Assembly (NCBI RefSeq): GCF_008274625.1
Contig: NZ_VTRU01000002.1
Span: 496,001-560,000, forward strand
Direction of reading: 5' to 3'
Length of the DNA stretch: 64,000 nt
From: Chryseobacterium panacisoli
GTDB taxonomy: Bacteria > Bacteroidota > Bacteroidia > Flavobacteriales > Weeksellaceae
How positions within the stretch are numbered: position 1 is the first letter of the stretch; the number at the start of each line of letters is the position of its first letter. Shown here in pieces: positions 34,407 to 43,994 of the stretch. The notes beneath the pieces are model-generated. The model saw only the letters and a program-made list of their open reading frames with translations. It was not told the DNA's origin and did not search any database. The translations under genes and the position numbers were made by a program.

Positions 34407-35970
34407 AAAAGAATTTATTAAAACTATATTTTTAGGTAGTCTAATGCTTCCTTTTTTGCAGTATTGCAGAAAGAAGGCAAAATCATTGTTACTAATAATC
34501 ACCGGTACCAATTATGTTCTCGGACATCGGCTGTGGGCAAAAGATTTTCCACCGTTTTCAGAAGTTATCCACACAAAGTATCTTATTGTCGGTGGTGGTA
34601 TTTCCGGGCTTTCTGCATGCCGGTTTTTTAATTTAAATAATGAAAATGATTACCTTCTCCTTGAAATGGAAAATCATCTGGGGGGAAATTCTTCCAACGG
34701 GCAGAATTCATTTTCGAAGTTTCCGTTAGGTGCTCATTATTTACCGTTACCCAACAAAGAGAATACAGAAATCATCGAATTTTTGAAAGAATGTGAGATC
34801 TGCTTAGGAGTTGAGGATAACGGAGAACCCATTCTTGATGAGTACCAAATGACTTTTCCGCAACAGGAAAGATTGTTTTATAAAAACTCCTGGCAGAATG
34901 ATATTGTTCCTCAAAAAGGGGTATCAAGAGAAACCCAGCAGGAACTTAACCGCTTTTTCAAGTTGATGGATGAGTTTCGTACAAAGAAAGATGCACAGGG
35001 AAAATATTGGTTTGCTATTCCGGTGCATGATTCAAGCAGAGAAGATGAGGTTTTAAAACTTGAAAGGCTCATCTTTAAAGACTGGCTCAAAGATAATAAC
35101 TATCACTCTGAAGAACTTCTCTGGCTGCTAGACTATTCCTGCAGAGACGATTTCGGATTAGGGATAGACTACGTTTCAGCATGGGCGGGAATTCATTATT
35201 TCGCCGGAAGAAAAAATAACTGGAGTACACAATATAAAGATCAGGTATTTACATGGCCGGAAGGCAATGCAAGGCTGGCAAAACATTTTTCAAAATATAC
35301 CGAAGGGAAACATATGTCCGGTAATCTTGTCTTTGATGTAAAACTTAATGATAACGTTGAAGTACTGAGTTTCGACAATACCGAAAAGAAAACCAAAAAA
35401 ATTATAGCCAATAAAGTACTGTTTGCATCACCACAGTTTGTAAACGAAAGGATTTTTAATCATAAAAAAGCATCCTCATTCAATTATGTGCCCTGGCTTT
35501 TAACAACCATTACTTTGAAAAATGAGTTCGGAGGAGATGAAGAACTGGCCTGGGATAATGTAATTTATGGATCTTCCGGATTGGGTTATATTTTTGATCA
35601 GCATCAGAATCTTAACCAGATTATGGGAGAAAAAGTGATTACCCATTACAAAAGCTTTTCAACCGGAGACTGTAGAAAAGCAAGAAAAAAGCTGTATGCG
35701 ATGAAAGATGCTGAACTGAAAACTTTAGTTTTGGATGATCTTAAGAAGGCACATCCTCTGATAGAAGATTTTATTCTGGAAATGCAGTTTCATAAAATAG
35801 GACATGCGATGATTGCGCCGGTTCCTGACCAAATCTTTGGAGAAAAAACCAGAGCAGCAAAAGAACCTATTGATGATAAAATTTTCTTTGCCCATTCTGA
35901 TCTTTCCGGAATATCTATTTTTGAAGAAGCCTTTTATCAGGGAATCCGGACTGCAGAAAAAATGATATAA
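34381..35970 (+). CDS. FAD-dependent oxidoreductase (amine-oxidase-like)
   Basis: A 529-residue flavoprotein. KYLIVGGGISGLSACRFF (about 67-84) is the dinucleotide-binding motif, then LLLEMENHLGGNS, and a C-terminal GLGY... and SDLSGISIFEEAFYQG region that resembles the FAD-binding end of flavin amine oxidases. The N-terminus (SRKEFIKTIFLGSLMLPFLQYC) looks like a Tat or lipoprotein export signal, but with RK instead of RR. It overlaps the SpeE-like gene by 26 nt, and may oxidise the amine product. That role is inference. Confidence 0.8.
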   Translation: MKSGGKYSRKEFIKTIFLGSLMLPFLQYCRKKAKSLLLIITGTNYVLGHRLWAKDFPPFSEVIHTKYLIVGGGISGLSACRFFNLNNENDYLLLEMENHLGGNSSNGQNSFSKFPLGAHYLPLPNKENTEIIEFLKECEICLGVEDNGEPILDEYQMTFPQQERLFYKNSWQNDIVPQKGVSRETQQELNRFFKLMDEFRTKKDAQGKYWFAIPVHDSSREDEVLKLERLIFKDWLKDNNYHSEELLWLLDYSCRDDFGLGIDYVSAWAGIHYFAGRKNNWSTQYKDQVFTWPEGNARLAKHFSKYTEGKHMSGNLVFDVKLNDNVEVLSFDNTEKKTKKIIANKVLFASPQFVNERIFNHKKASSFNYVPWLLTTITLKNEFGGDEELAWDNVIYGSSGLGYIFDQHQNLNQIMGEKVITHYKSFSTGDCRKARKKLYAMKDAELKTLVLDDLKKAHPLIEDFILEMQFHKIGHAMIAPVPDQIFGEKTRAAKEPIDDKIFFAHSDLSGISIFEEAFYQGIRTAEKMI

Positions 35971-35979
35971 AATAATACA

Positions 35980-37005
35980 ATGAAGCAACCCTGGATACAT
36001 AATGCAAAAACAGACTGGTGGTTTATTCTATCACCGCCTTTTGTTATATTGTTAATTATTTTTCTCTTTCAGAAACAGATTCAGGGGCTGGAAAATCATT
36101 ATTCTTTTTATACATGGCTTTTCCTGATTGTTTTTGTGGATGTGGCTCATGTTTATTCTACCTTGTTCAAAACCTATTTTGTAAAAGGTGAAATCCAGAA
36201 AAATAAACTGCTTTATCTCGGAATTCCTGCCTTAAGCTGGGTTTTGGGTATTGTTCTGTTCCAATTCGGAAATCTGACATTTTGGTCGGTACTTGCTTTA
36301 ATAGCCGTATTTCATTTTATACGCCAGCAATACGGATTTATGAGGATTTATGCACGTTTTGAACCGAATAACTTGAGCAAGAAAATAGATGAGGTGGCCG
36401 TTTATTCGGCAACAATCTTTCCCATGTTATACTGGTTCAGAACACCTCGTGCCTTTACCTGGTTTGTCAATAATGAGTTTGACTGGCTTCAAAATCTTCC
36501 CAACTACATTCCTCTGATTACTGTAATATATTTTGTAATTCTTATCGTTTGGCTTTTTAAAACTGTAATTGAAGTTTTTAAAACAAAAAATATTAATATC
36601 CCGAAAACGGCATTGATCACCGGAACTTTCCTTTCCTGGTATTTCGGAATTGTGTACTTTAACAATGATCTTCTTTTTACTTTTCTGAATGTAGTCTCCC
36701 ATGGAATCCCTTATATCGCATTGATCTATATCCGGGAAATACAGCAGAAAGAAAATAGTATGTTGAATGGAATGCTGATTTTTAAATCTTTTTCCGGAAT
36801 AGTTTTGTTCATAGGAGTTATTTTAGGATTTGCTTTTGTAGAAGAATTTTTGTGGGAAACTCTGGTCTGGAACGAGCATTTTTCCCTGAATGTGATGATC
36901 TCAGAAAAATGGTTTCAGTTTCTGGTTCCGTTATTAGTCGTGCCACAGCTTACTCATTATCTCCTGGACGGCTTTATTTGGAGAAAACCCAAAAAAGTTA
37001 GCTAA
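35980..37005 (+). CDS. Multi-pass membrane protein with conserved-looking His motifs
   Basis: A 341-residue protein with about nine membrane helices. Histidine-bearing motifs stand out at helix ends: FVDVAHVYSTLF (about 48-59), FHFIRQQYGF (about 111-120), VSHGIPYIALIYIRE, and PQLTHYLLDGFIWRKP near the C-terminus. Such spaced His/Asp/Gln motifs are typical of membrane di-iron or other metalloenzymes, but I recognise no named family. It follows the FAD oxidoreductase by 9 nt and ends the co-directional set. Function unknown. Confidence 0.75.
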   Translation: MKQPWIHNAKTDWWFILSPPFVILLIIFLFQKQIQGLENHYSFYTWLFLIVFVDVAHVYSTLFKTYFVKGEIQKNKLLYLGIPALSWVLGIVLFQFGNLTFWSVLALIAVFHFIRQQYGFMRIYARFEPNNLSKKIDEVAVYSATIFPMLYWFRTPRAFTWFVNNEFDWLQNLPNYIPLITVIYFVILIVWLFKTVIEVFKTKNINIPKTALITGTFLSWYFGIVYFNNDLLFTFLNVVSHGIPYIALIYIREIQQKENSMLNGMLIFKSFSGIVLFIGVILGFAFVEEFLWETLVWNEHFSLNVMISEKWFQFLVPLLVVPQLTHYLLDGFIWRKPKKVS

Positions 37006-37010
37006 CTTTG
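36977..37010 (+). promoter_or_regulatory. Promoter of the GH43-like gene
   Basis: TTTG (36977-36980), 22 nt, TAACTTTG (37003-37010) fit the Bacteroidetes consensus and stand 22 nt before the ATG at 37033. The box overlaps the stop of the preceding gene. Confidence 0.6.
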
Positions 37011-37032
37011 CGGTAATCTTTAAAATCTAAAA

Positions 37033-38787
37033 ATGAGACAATACTTTCTGGCATTAGCAATCTTTCTCGGAATCTTTGCAGGAGCACAGCAGAAGACGTT
37101 CTGTAATCCTATTAATATTGATTATGGCTATACTCCTTTTGAAGTTTTTTCTAAACAGGGAAAACACCGTGCTACGGCAGATCCGGTGATTGTTAATTTT
37201 AAGAATAAATTGTTTCTTTTTTCTACAAACCAAGAAGGGTATTGGTACAGTGATGATATGCTGGACTGGAAGTTTGTAAAAAGGAAATTTTTAAGAGACA
37301 ATAAATATACCCATGACCTAAATGCTCCGGCAGTTTGGGCCATGAAAGATACTTTGTACGTTTATGGTTCTACCTGGGAACAGGATTTTCCGATCTGGAA
37401 AAGTACAAACCCAACCAAAGATGACTGGAAAATTGCAGTAGATACTTTAAAAGTAGGAGCGTGGGATCCTGCATTCCATTATGATGAAGATAAGAATAAA
37501 TTATATCTGTACTGGGGCTCCAGTAATGAATGGCCATTGCTGGGAACAGAAGTGAAAGTAAAAAACCTTCAGTCCGAAGGTTTTGTAAAACCGATTATTA
37601 AACTAAAACCGGAAGACCACGGATGGGAACGTTTCGGTGAGTACAATGATAATGTTTTTCTTCAGCCTTTTGTAGAAGGAGCTTGGATGACAAAGCACAA
37701 CGGGAAATACTATATGCAGTACGGTGCACCGGCAACAGAATTCAGTGGATATTCTGATGGAGTATATGTCAGCAAAAATCCTTTAGAAGGTTTTGAATAT
37801 CAGCAGCATAATCCATTTTCCTATAAACCGGGAGGTTTTGCCAGAGGAGCGGGTCACGGAGCTACGTTTGAAGACAATTATAAAAACTGGTGGCACATTT
37901 CAACCATTTTTATTTCCACTAAAAATAATTTTGAGAGAAGACTGGGAATCTGGCCGGCAGGTTTTGATAAAGACGATGTGATGTACTGTAATACAGCTTA
38001 TGGTGATTATCCTACATACCTTCCGCAGTATGCACAAGGCAAAGATTTTACAAAAGGTCTTTTTGCCGGATGGATGCTGCTGAATTATAATAAACCGGTT
38101 CAGGTTTCATCAACTTTAGGTGGTTATCAGCCCAATTATGCTGTAGATGAAGATATCAAAACATACTGGAGTGCCAAGACGGGAAATTCAGGAGAATGGT
38201 TTCAGACAGATCTTGGTGAGGTTTCTACTATTAATGCCATTCAGATCAATTATGCTGATCAGGATGCAGAGTTTATGGGGAAAACTCTAGGAAAGATGCA
38301 CCAATACAAAATCTATGGTTCCAATGACGGAAAGAAATGGAATGTGATTGTGGATAAAAGCAAAAACGCGAAAGACGTCCCTCATGACTATGTAGAATTG
38401 GAGCAACCTGCAAAAGCCCGTTTCCTTAAAATGGAAAATCTGAAAATGCCTACCGGGAAATTTGCACTGAGCGGTTTCAGGGTATTTGGAAAAGGAGCAG
38501 GGAAGCAGCCCGCCAAAGTAGAAGGTTTTGTACCTCTAAGAGCTGACCCTAAGAAATATGGTGAAAGAAGAAGTATCTGGATGAAATGGCAGCAGAATCC
38601 TGATGCAGACGGCTATGTAATCTATTTCGGAAAGTCTCCTGATAAATTGTACGGAAGTATTATGGTCTACGGAAAGAATGAATATTTCTTTACAGGTGCA
38701 GACAGAACAGATGCTTACTACTTCCAGATAGAAGCTTTCAATGCAAACGGTGTTTCAGAAAGAACAGCTGTTGCAAAATCTGAATAA
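37033..38787 (+). CDS. Secreted glycosyl hydrolase family 43-like protein with discoidin domain
   Basis: A 584-residue exported protein. The signal peptide is YFLALAIFLGIFAGAQ. The five-bladed beta-propeller (about 20-345) has GKHRATADPVIVNF (Asp candidate), DLNAPAVWAMKD, VGAWDPAFHYDED and RFGEYNDNVFLQPFVEGAWM with catalytic-type acids. A coagulation factor 5/8-type (discoidin) domain follows (about 355-490: YAVDEDIKTYWSAKTG, GEWFQTDLG), then a fibronectin-like domain (about 510-584). It probably acts on a plant or microbial polysaccharide; the exact linkage cannot be read from the sequence. Confidence 0.85.
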   Translation: MRQYFLALAIFLGIFAGAQQKTFCNPINIDYGYTPFEVFSKQGKHRATADPVIVNFKNKLFLFSTNQEGYWYSDDMLDWKFVKRKFLRDNKYTHDLNAPAVWAMKDTLYVYGSTWEQDFPIWKSTNPTKDDWKIAVDTLKVGAWDPAFHYDEDKNKLYLYWGSSNEWPLLGTEVKVKNLQSEGFVKPIIKLKPEDHGWERFGEYNDNVFLQPFVEGAWMTKHNGKYYMQYGAPATEFSGYSDGVYVSKNPLEGFEYQQHNPFSYKPGGFARGAGHGATFEDNYKNWWHISTIFISTKNNFERRLGIWPAGFDKDDVMYCNTAYGDYPTYLPQYAQGKDFTKGLFAGWMLLNYNKPVQVSSTLGGYQPNYAVDEDIKTYWSAKTGNSGEWFQTDLGEVSTINAIQINYADQDAEFMGKTLGKMHQYKIYGSNDGKKWNVIVDKSKNAKDVPHDYVELEQPAKARFLKMENLKMPTGKFALSGFRVFGKGAGKQPAKVEGFVPLRADPKKYGERRSIWMKWQQNPDADGYVIYFGKSPDKLYGSIMVYGKNEYFFTGADRTDAYYFQIEAFNANGVSERTAVAKSE

Positions 38788-38811
38788 ATCAAATTAAGAA
38801 ATAAAAGAATG

Positions 38812-38845
38812 ACACGTTTTGAATCATCAGAACGTGTTATTTTTT
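38812..38845 (+). terminator. Terminator after the GH43-like gene
   Basis: ACACGTT (38812-38818) and AACGTGT (38831-38837) form a 7-bp stem followed closely by a run of T (to 38845). It lies 25 nt after the stop. Confidence 0.75.
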
Positions 38846-38868
38846 GTCAAAATTATTATTTCTTAAAC

Positions 38869-38897
38869 AAAAAATCCGCTGAAAAGAATCAGCGGAT
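38869..38897 (-). terminator. Terminator of the receptor pair
   Basis: ATCCGCTGA and TCAGCGGAT form a 9-bp stem with a 6-nt loop (38874-38897). On the minus strand it is followed by TTTTTTG and it lies about 40 nt after the receptor stop codon. Confidence 0.8.
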
Positions 38898-38938
38898 ACT
38901 GTAAGAATAATTAATTGAATATGAAGAAAGATAATCTT

Positions 38939-41191
38939 TTATCTTGTTCTGCTTTTGATAGCATCTGATGCGCCTTCAATGTCTCGTACTTTTTTCACTT
39001 TCTGATTTCCGAAATTATAGGTAAGGCTTACCATTACATTTCTGTTGTACCGGTTTTGGTGGATATAATTATAATTGCCATTATCCTGGAAGTCTTCAAT
39101 CTTCACGATATTGGTATTAAGAATATCATTGGCATTAACTGCGAAGGTCCATTCGTTCCACACTTTCTTGATACTGAGGTCTAAGCTCATTAAACTTTTC
39201 AGTAATCCAAGTTCGATCTGCTGCTTATCTACGAAGAAATAATTAACACCAAAGAACCAGGTTTTCTTTTTATCAAGACGGATCGTGTTGTTGGTCTGAA
39301 TCAAAAGACTGGTAGAATTTGTTTTGTTGGTATAAACAATATCCTTACCCTCCTGATTTCTGAATCGGTCTCCGGTAGTAGGATCCATATCAAGGCTTCC
39401 GTTATTGATATTATGCTGTACTCCGATATTGAAGTTGGTGGTCCAGTATTGCTTAAAGAATGATTTCTGAATACCTACCATTGCAGACATTTCCTGTTTA
39501 TTCCCGAAATTGGTTCTGATATACCTCAATACAGGATTGGGACCTACCGTACCATCAGGAGATACCGGATATCCCTGCAGCGGAACTTGAGTAATGGCAT
39601 CCTGAATATATGAATGGTTTAAAATCAGGAAGTATGAATTTCTGTACATATAAGTCAACTCCTGATTATAGGTGGATGAAGCCTTTACAAAAGGATTGTT
39701 CTGAGTATAATTATCATCTGTCAGAATGTTTCTTACCGGATTGATTTCCCAGAAACTAGGTCTTCTCATTCTGCTTGAAAAGGAATACGAAATGTTGTTT
39801 TTATCATTGATTGCATAGTTGAAGCTCAAATAGGGAAGAAGGTTGTTATAATTTCTTTCAATCCTTTTAAGTTCGTCTGTAGGAGCATTGTCTGAAGTTC
39901 CCAAGCTGTTTGTAATTTCATATCTTGCTCCGATTTTTCCGGAAATTTTATCCGATAGCTTCTTTTCTATCGTCAGATAAGCACCATAAATATTTTCATC
40001 ATAGATGAAGTGGTTCGGCCTTGAATCCGGAGCTTCTACGGGATTAAAAGAATACGTTATGTTTTTAGAATCGTTGTCTGTTTTGGTTTTATTGTAATTT
40101 CCCCCTATTGAAATGGTCAGATCATTTTTAAATTTCTGATTATAATCTACCATTCCTGAGAAGTTATTAATGATCTGAGGAAGATCCTGGAATACCTGTG
40201 TTGTCATTTTTCCGACTCCCATATTCGCATCAGACATATGCGTTCTGTTGTCTGTAAACTGGAATCTTTTATAATTAAGATAAGCAGCATTTACATTAAG
40301 CTTACTGCCTAAGGAATCAGTCTTTAATTCATAATTTAAATTCACGGAATTGTTGTAAGATCTTGCATCTTCTTTATTTTTGGACCACGTATATTTTGTT
40401 CCGTCTTCCGTCTTGATGGTATTGAAAAGATTTACGGTAGAATTATAACTTTTATTAGCCCATGTGTTCCATGATAATGCCAGGTTGCTTTTATCGTTCA
40501 GCTGATAGTCAATATTCAGATACCCTCCGATGTTTTTGTTCGGATCATCAATATCTCCCGTAGATTCGTTAGATGTTTTGGCAGTTCCGTTTCTTAACGT
40601 GTAGGTTTGTGCCTCTATATTTTCACCACCGCTAAGATTGGCGCTCACTCCCAGTTTACCTTTTCGGTAGTTGGCAGAGAAACTTGCCTGGCTTCCGTTG
40701 TATTTACCGGTTGTATTAGACATTCTCATATTTCCATTGAGACCGTCACTCATTTTTTTCTTTAAAACGATATTGATGATCCCATCCGATGATTCTACCT
40801 GATACTCACTTCCCGGAACAGTAATCACTTCAATTTTCTGGATATTTTCTGCCGGAGTATTTTTCAGGAACTGAGCCAGAGACTCCGCATCCATATTGCT
40901 TTTTCTTCCGTTGATATAGATCAGGGCATTGTTTTTTCCTGCGATTTTTAATGTTTTATCATCTGTGGAAGATAACAGAGGAGTCTGTTTCAGAAGGTCA
41001 AAAGTAGTATTTCCTTTAGCTACAGGAGATGCTGCCACATCATATACAAAACGGTCACTTTGCTTTTTGAAAACCTGTTTTGTAATCGTAATACCTTCTA
41101 TATTTTTTGTTTTTGCCGTATCAGATTTCTTCTCCTGGGCAAATGCACAAGTACCGAATACGATAGCCATTGACAAAATTATACGTTTCAT
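38939..41191 (-). CDS. Outer-membrane TonB-dependent receptor-like protein (paralog A)
   Basis: A 750-residue protein with a signal peptide (MKRIILSMAIVFGTCAFAQ). The plug-like domain (residues 40-150) has VFKKQSDRFVYDVAASPVAKG, FDLLKQTPLLSS and EKIQKIEVITVPGSEYQVESS-type motifs, followed by a long beta barrel with aromatic C-terminal strands (VMVSLTYNFGN) and a C-terminal tail of Arg/Lys-rich residues. It shares most of its motifs with the 41237 gene, 46 nt upstream in the same operon. No carboxypeptidase-regulatory domain is present. Substrate unknown. Confidence 0.88.
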   Translation of the reverse strand: MKRIILSMAIVFGTCAFAQEKKSDTAKTKNIEGITITKQVFKKQSDRFVYDVAASPVAKGNTTFDLLKQTPLLSSTDDKTLKIAGKNNALIYINGRKSNMDAESLAQFLKNTPAENIQKIEVITVPGSEYQVESSDGIINIVLKKKMSDGLNGNMRMSNTTGKYNGSQASFSANYRKGKLGVSANLSGGENIEAQTYTLRNGTAKTSNESTGDIDDPNKNIGGYLNIDYQLNDKSNLALSWNTWANKSYNSTVNLFNTIKTEDGTKYTWSKNKEDARSYNNSVNLNYELKTDSLGSKLNVNAAYLNYKRFQFTDNRTHMSDANMGVGKMTTQVFQDLPQIINNFSGMVDYNQKFKNDLTISIGGNYNKTKTDNDSKNITYSFNPVEAPDSRPNHFIYDENIYGAYLTIEKKLSDKISGKIGARYEITNSLGTSDNAPTDELKRIERNYNNLLPYLSFNYAINDKNNISYSFSSRMRRPSFWEINPVRNILTDDNYTQNNPFVKASSTYNQELTYMYRNSYFLILNHSYIQDAITQVPLQGYPVSPDGTVGPNPVLRYIRTNFGNKQEMSAMVGIQKSFFKQYWTTNFNIGVQHNINNGSLDMDPTTGDRFRNQEGKDIVYTNKTNSTSLLIQTNNTIRLDKKKTWFFGVNYFFVDKQQIELGLLKSLMSLDLSIKKVWNEWTFAVNANDILNTNIVKIEDFQDNGNYNYIHQNRYNRNVMVSLTYNFGNQKVKKVRDIEGASDAIKSRTR

Positions 41192-41236
41192 GTTGTTTTT
41201 ATTTAAGAGTGGTTGAGTGATATAAGTTTTTATAGA

Positions 41237-43498
41237 TTAGGTTCTTGATTTTACAGCATCATTAGCTGATTTCATCTCCCTTGCTTTTTTCAGTTTCTGA
41301 TTTCCGAAATTGTAAGTAACTCCGATGCTCATTAACCTTGGATAGTTGAAGTTGGTGATGTTATTATATTTTCCGTTAGGCTGTACCCCTTTAACGCTGT
41401 AAAAGCTTTGGTTGAATAAGTCGCTTACTTCCGCCACGATAGTCCAGTCACCTATGATTTTTTTCAGACTGAAATCAAAACTTTGTCTTGTTCCTATCAT
41501 TCCTCCTTCCATTGCAGTTTTGCTTGCATAAAAGTAATTGACTCCTAAGAACCAGTCTTTTTTGGATGAAAGTCTGATGATATTGTTGATCGTTGCAGAC
41601 ATATTATAGTTTTTAACATCAATGATATAAGGATCTACAACTTCCGTTTCTCCCGGAACCGGCATAGAAGTAGGATCTTCCCACACTCCGCCTGAATAAG
41701 TGACATATCCTAAGTTCACAGAATAATTGGTAGTCCATATATCATTAAACCATGATTTGTTCATTCCCAGCGTCAGTGCAATCTCTCTGTTTTTCCCGTA
41801 ATTTGTTCTGATATATCTGAGAAATCTTGTGGTTTCCATGATTTTATTACCCTTGATATCGTAAATGATGTTTCCCTTAGAATCTTTTTTGGGAGCAGTT
41901 ACGGTTCCCTGTAATGGAATCAGGTCTGAAGCAGCAGCATCTTCCACCATATTAAAACTAAGATTAGCATAGAATGCATTTTTGTACATATAATTGAGTT
42001 CCTGATTGTAATATTTGGAAGCCAATATAAATGGATTGTTCTGCGTATAATTGGTTGGCGTAAAGTATGTTCTCGAAGGATTCAGCTCCCAGAATCTCGG
42101 TCTTCTGATTCTGCTGGAAAATGTATAACTCAAATTATGATCGGAATTGATGGCATAATTTAAATTCAGATAAGGTAAAAGGTTATTATAATTTCTTTCA
42201 AATCCTGTTTTATCTACAATATCTCCCGTACTTCTTGTCATTTCATAACGTGCTCCTATTTTTCCTGAGATCTTTTCTGTCAGTTTACGTTCATAGTTCA
42301 GATAAATTCCCAGTATATTTTCTTTATAAATGAAGTGATTGGTTTGATTGGGATCTATTATAAATTCTCCGTTTTTCAGTTTATCCTGCTGAGTATCGTT
42401 ATCTGTATTCGTATGGTTGTAGCTGATTCCCATTAACCATGTTGCGCCTTTAGCTGTTTTTTTCAGATAGTCAATATTAGCAGCATAATTGTTAATAATT
42501 TGGGGTACTGATTGATGAAGTGCTGAGTACTTGTTGATGGTATCATTAGTCAGAGGAAAACTTTCATTAAAACTTACTTTATTTCTATTGAACCATAGGT
42601 AAGAAACGTTTGAAGTAAGCTTGCTTCCCAGAGAATCGGTTTTCATTTCATAATTTAAATTGAAAGAATGATTTCTGGTTTGTGCATCTTCATTATTGAC
42701 CGTTCTGTTATTTAAAACTCCATTTTGCCAGTTGGTAATATCCAGTACAGAATTGAAACTTTTATTATATCTCATATTGTAGGAGAAACCAAGACTATGC
42801 TTTTTATTGATCTCATAATCAATGTTAAAACCTCCGCCAAAATTTTTATTAGGGTCATCATTAAATCCAAATGATTCATTTTTGAATGTAGGATCTCCGT
42901 TAGAGAGCGTATATCTTTGTCTGTCTGTCCAGCTTCCCGTTCTGAAGTTTGAATTACCGGACCACTTTCCTTGTCTGAAGTTAAAAGAAGCTCCCGCATT
43001 AGGATTGTTGTAATAAGCTTGCTCATTCTGCATTTTCAACGTTCCGTTGTAACCGTTGTTTTTGCTTTTTTTCATTACAATATTGATCACGCCTTCTTTG
43101 GATTCAACCTGAAATTCACTTCCCGGAACTGTAATCACTTCGATTTTCTGGATATCCTCTGATGGAGTAGATTTCAGCATTTCGATTAATGCCTCAGAAT
43201 CCATATTTGTTTTCTTATTGTTGATGTAGATCACCGCATCATTTTTTCCTAAAATCTTCAGTGTTTTTCCATCAATGCTGGAAATCATCGGAGTTTGTTT
43301 CAAAAGATTAAAGGTGTTGGTTCCTTTAGCAATAGATGAAGAAGCTACATCATAAACTAACCGGTCTCCCTGTTTTTTGAAAACCTGCTTCTTGATATTT
43401 ACTGCATCAATAGCATTTACTTTCAAACTGTCTTTTTTCTGCTGGGCAGTTACAAGTCCACCGAAAAATAGTGCTGCAATAAGAATTTGAGTTTTCAT
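41237..43498 (-). CDS. Outer-membrane TonB-dependent receptor-like protein (paralog B)
   Basis: A 753-residue protein with a signal peptide (TQILIAALFFGGLVTAQ). The plug part has VFKKQGDRLVYDVASSSIAKG and KIEVITVPGSEFQVESKEG, nearly identical to paralog A, and the barrel ends MSIGVTYNFGNQKLKKAREM. It is first in the operon; a promoter box and an inverted repeat lie upstream. The pair is most likely a tandem duplication that has since diverged, mainly in loops. Confidence 0.88.
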   Translation of the reverse strand: MKTQILIAALFFGGLVTAQQKKDSLKVNAIDAVNIKKQVFKKQGDRLVYDVASSSIAKGTNTFNLLKQTPMISSIDGKTLKILGKNDAVIYINNKKTNMDSEALIEMLKSTPSEDIQKIEVITVPGSEFQVESKEGVINIVMKKSKNNGYNGTLKMQNEQAYYNNPNAGASFNFRQGKWSGNSNFRTGSWTDRQRYTLSNGDPTFKNESFGFNDDPNKNFGGGFNIDYEINKKHSLGFSYNMRYNKSFNSVLDITNWQNGVLNNRTVNNEDAQTRNHSFNLNYEMKTDSLGSKLTSNVSYLWFNRNKVSFNESFPLTNDTINKYSALHQSVPQIINNYAANIDYLKKTAKGATWLMGISYNHTNTDNDTQQDKLKNGEFIIDPNQTNHFIYKENILGIYLNYERKLTEKISGKIGARYEMTRSTGDIVDKTGFERNYNNLLPYLNLNYAINSDHNLSYTFSSRIRRPRFWELNPSRTYFTPTNYTQNNPFILASKYYNQELNYMYKNAFYANLSFNMVEDAAASDLIPLQGTVTAPKKDSKGNIIYDIKGNKIMETTRFLRYIRTNYGKNREIALTLGMNKSWFNDIWTTNYSVNLGYVTYSGGVWEDPTSMPVPGETEVVDPYIIDVKNYNMSATINNIIRLSSKKDWFLGVNYFYASKTAMEGGMIGTRQSFDFSLKKIIGDWTIVAEVSDLFNQSFYSVKGVQPNGKYNNITNFNYPRLMSIGVTYNFGNQKLKKAREMKSANDAVKSRT

Positions 43499-43546
43499 GA
43501 TATTATTTTTTAATTAATAGCTTGTATGGTTTGTTATTTTACATTA

Positions 43547-43620
43547 CAAAGATATATAATAAATTTAGTATCATGCAATGCAAAGTACTTAAAATGTTTT
43601 TAATTTATATTTAAGTGCTT
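43547..43620 (-). promoter_or_regulatory. Promoter and inverted repeat of the receptor pair
   Basis: On the minus strand TATCTTTG (plus 43547-43554) is preceded, at 21 nt, by TTG (plus 43576-43578). Just upstream, AAGTACTTAAA (43583-43593) and TTTAAGTGCTT (43610-43620) form an 11-bp inverted repeat with one mismatch. It is well placed to be a regulator site. Confidence 0.6.
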
Positions 43621-43773
43621 GGTTATCAGTAACTAAAATTTTATATCAATTTTAAGTTCTAATAACTTTATTACTTAATTAGACAATTTAAAGTTCATTT
43701 TTGTTACATGACAAAATGAAATTGATGCCAATTTTAAAAATATTTGATGATAAATCAGAAAAGATAATAATGA

Positions 43774-43981
43774 ATGCTGGGTGTTAATGCAAGTTTTACC
43801 AGAGGCTATTTGTTTGAATTCTCAGGAGCTTCTATTACATCAAATAATGGGAATTTGGTTGTCTATAACTGCTTTTTGAGCTTTGGGAGACTACATTGAT
43901 TTTACAGTTAACGGAACTTTTACAGATAGTTCAGGAAATCATACCTTCACAGCAACAGGACATGTAAAACGAAATATGTAA
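43774..43981 (+). pseudogene. Frameshifted remnant of a small beta-rich protein
   Basis: A frame opening at ATG 43774 (MLGVNASFTRGYLFEFSG...) stops at 43897-43899. A second frame, offset by one base, carries on from about 43889 (DYIDFTVNGTFTDSSGNHTF) to a stop at 43979-43981. The two read naturally as one Gly/Ser/Thr-rich, beta-strand-like protein, with an indel near 43880-43890. It lies in the 540-nt gap between the receptor operon and the DUF3817 gene and is followed by a terminator. The upstream part of the gap holds no gene. Confidence 0.5.
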
Positions 43982-43994
43982 TACTACTAAAAAT

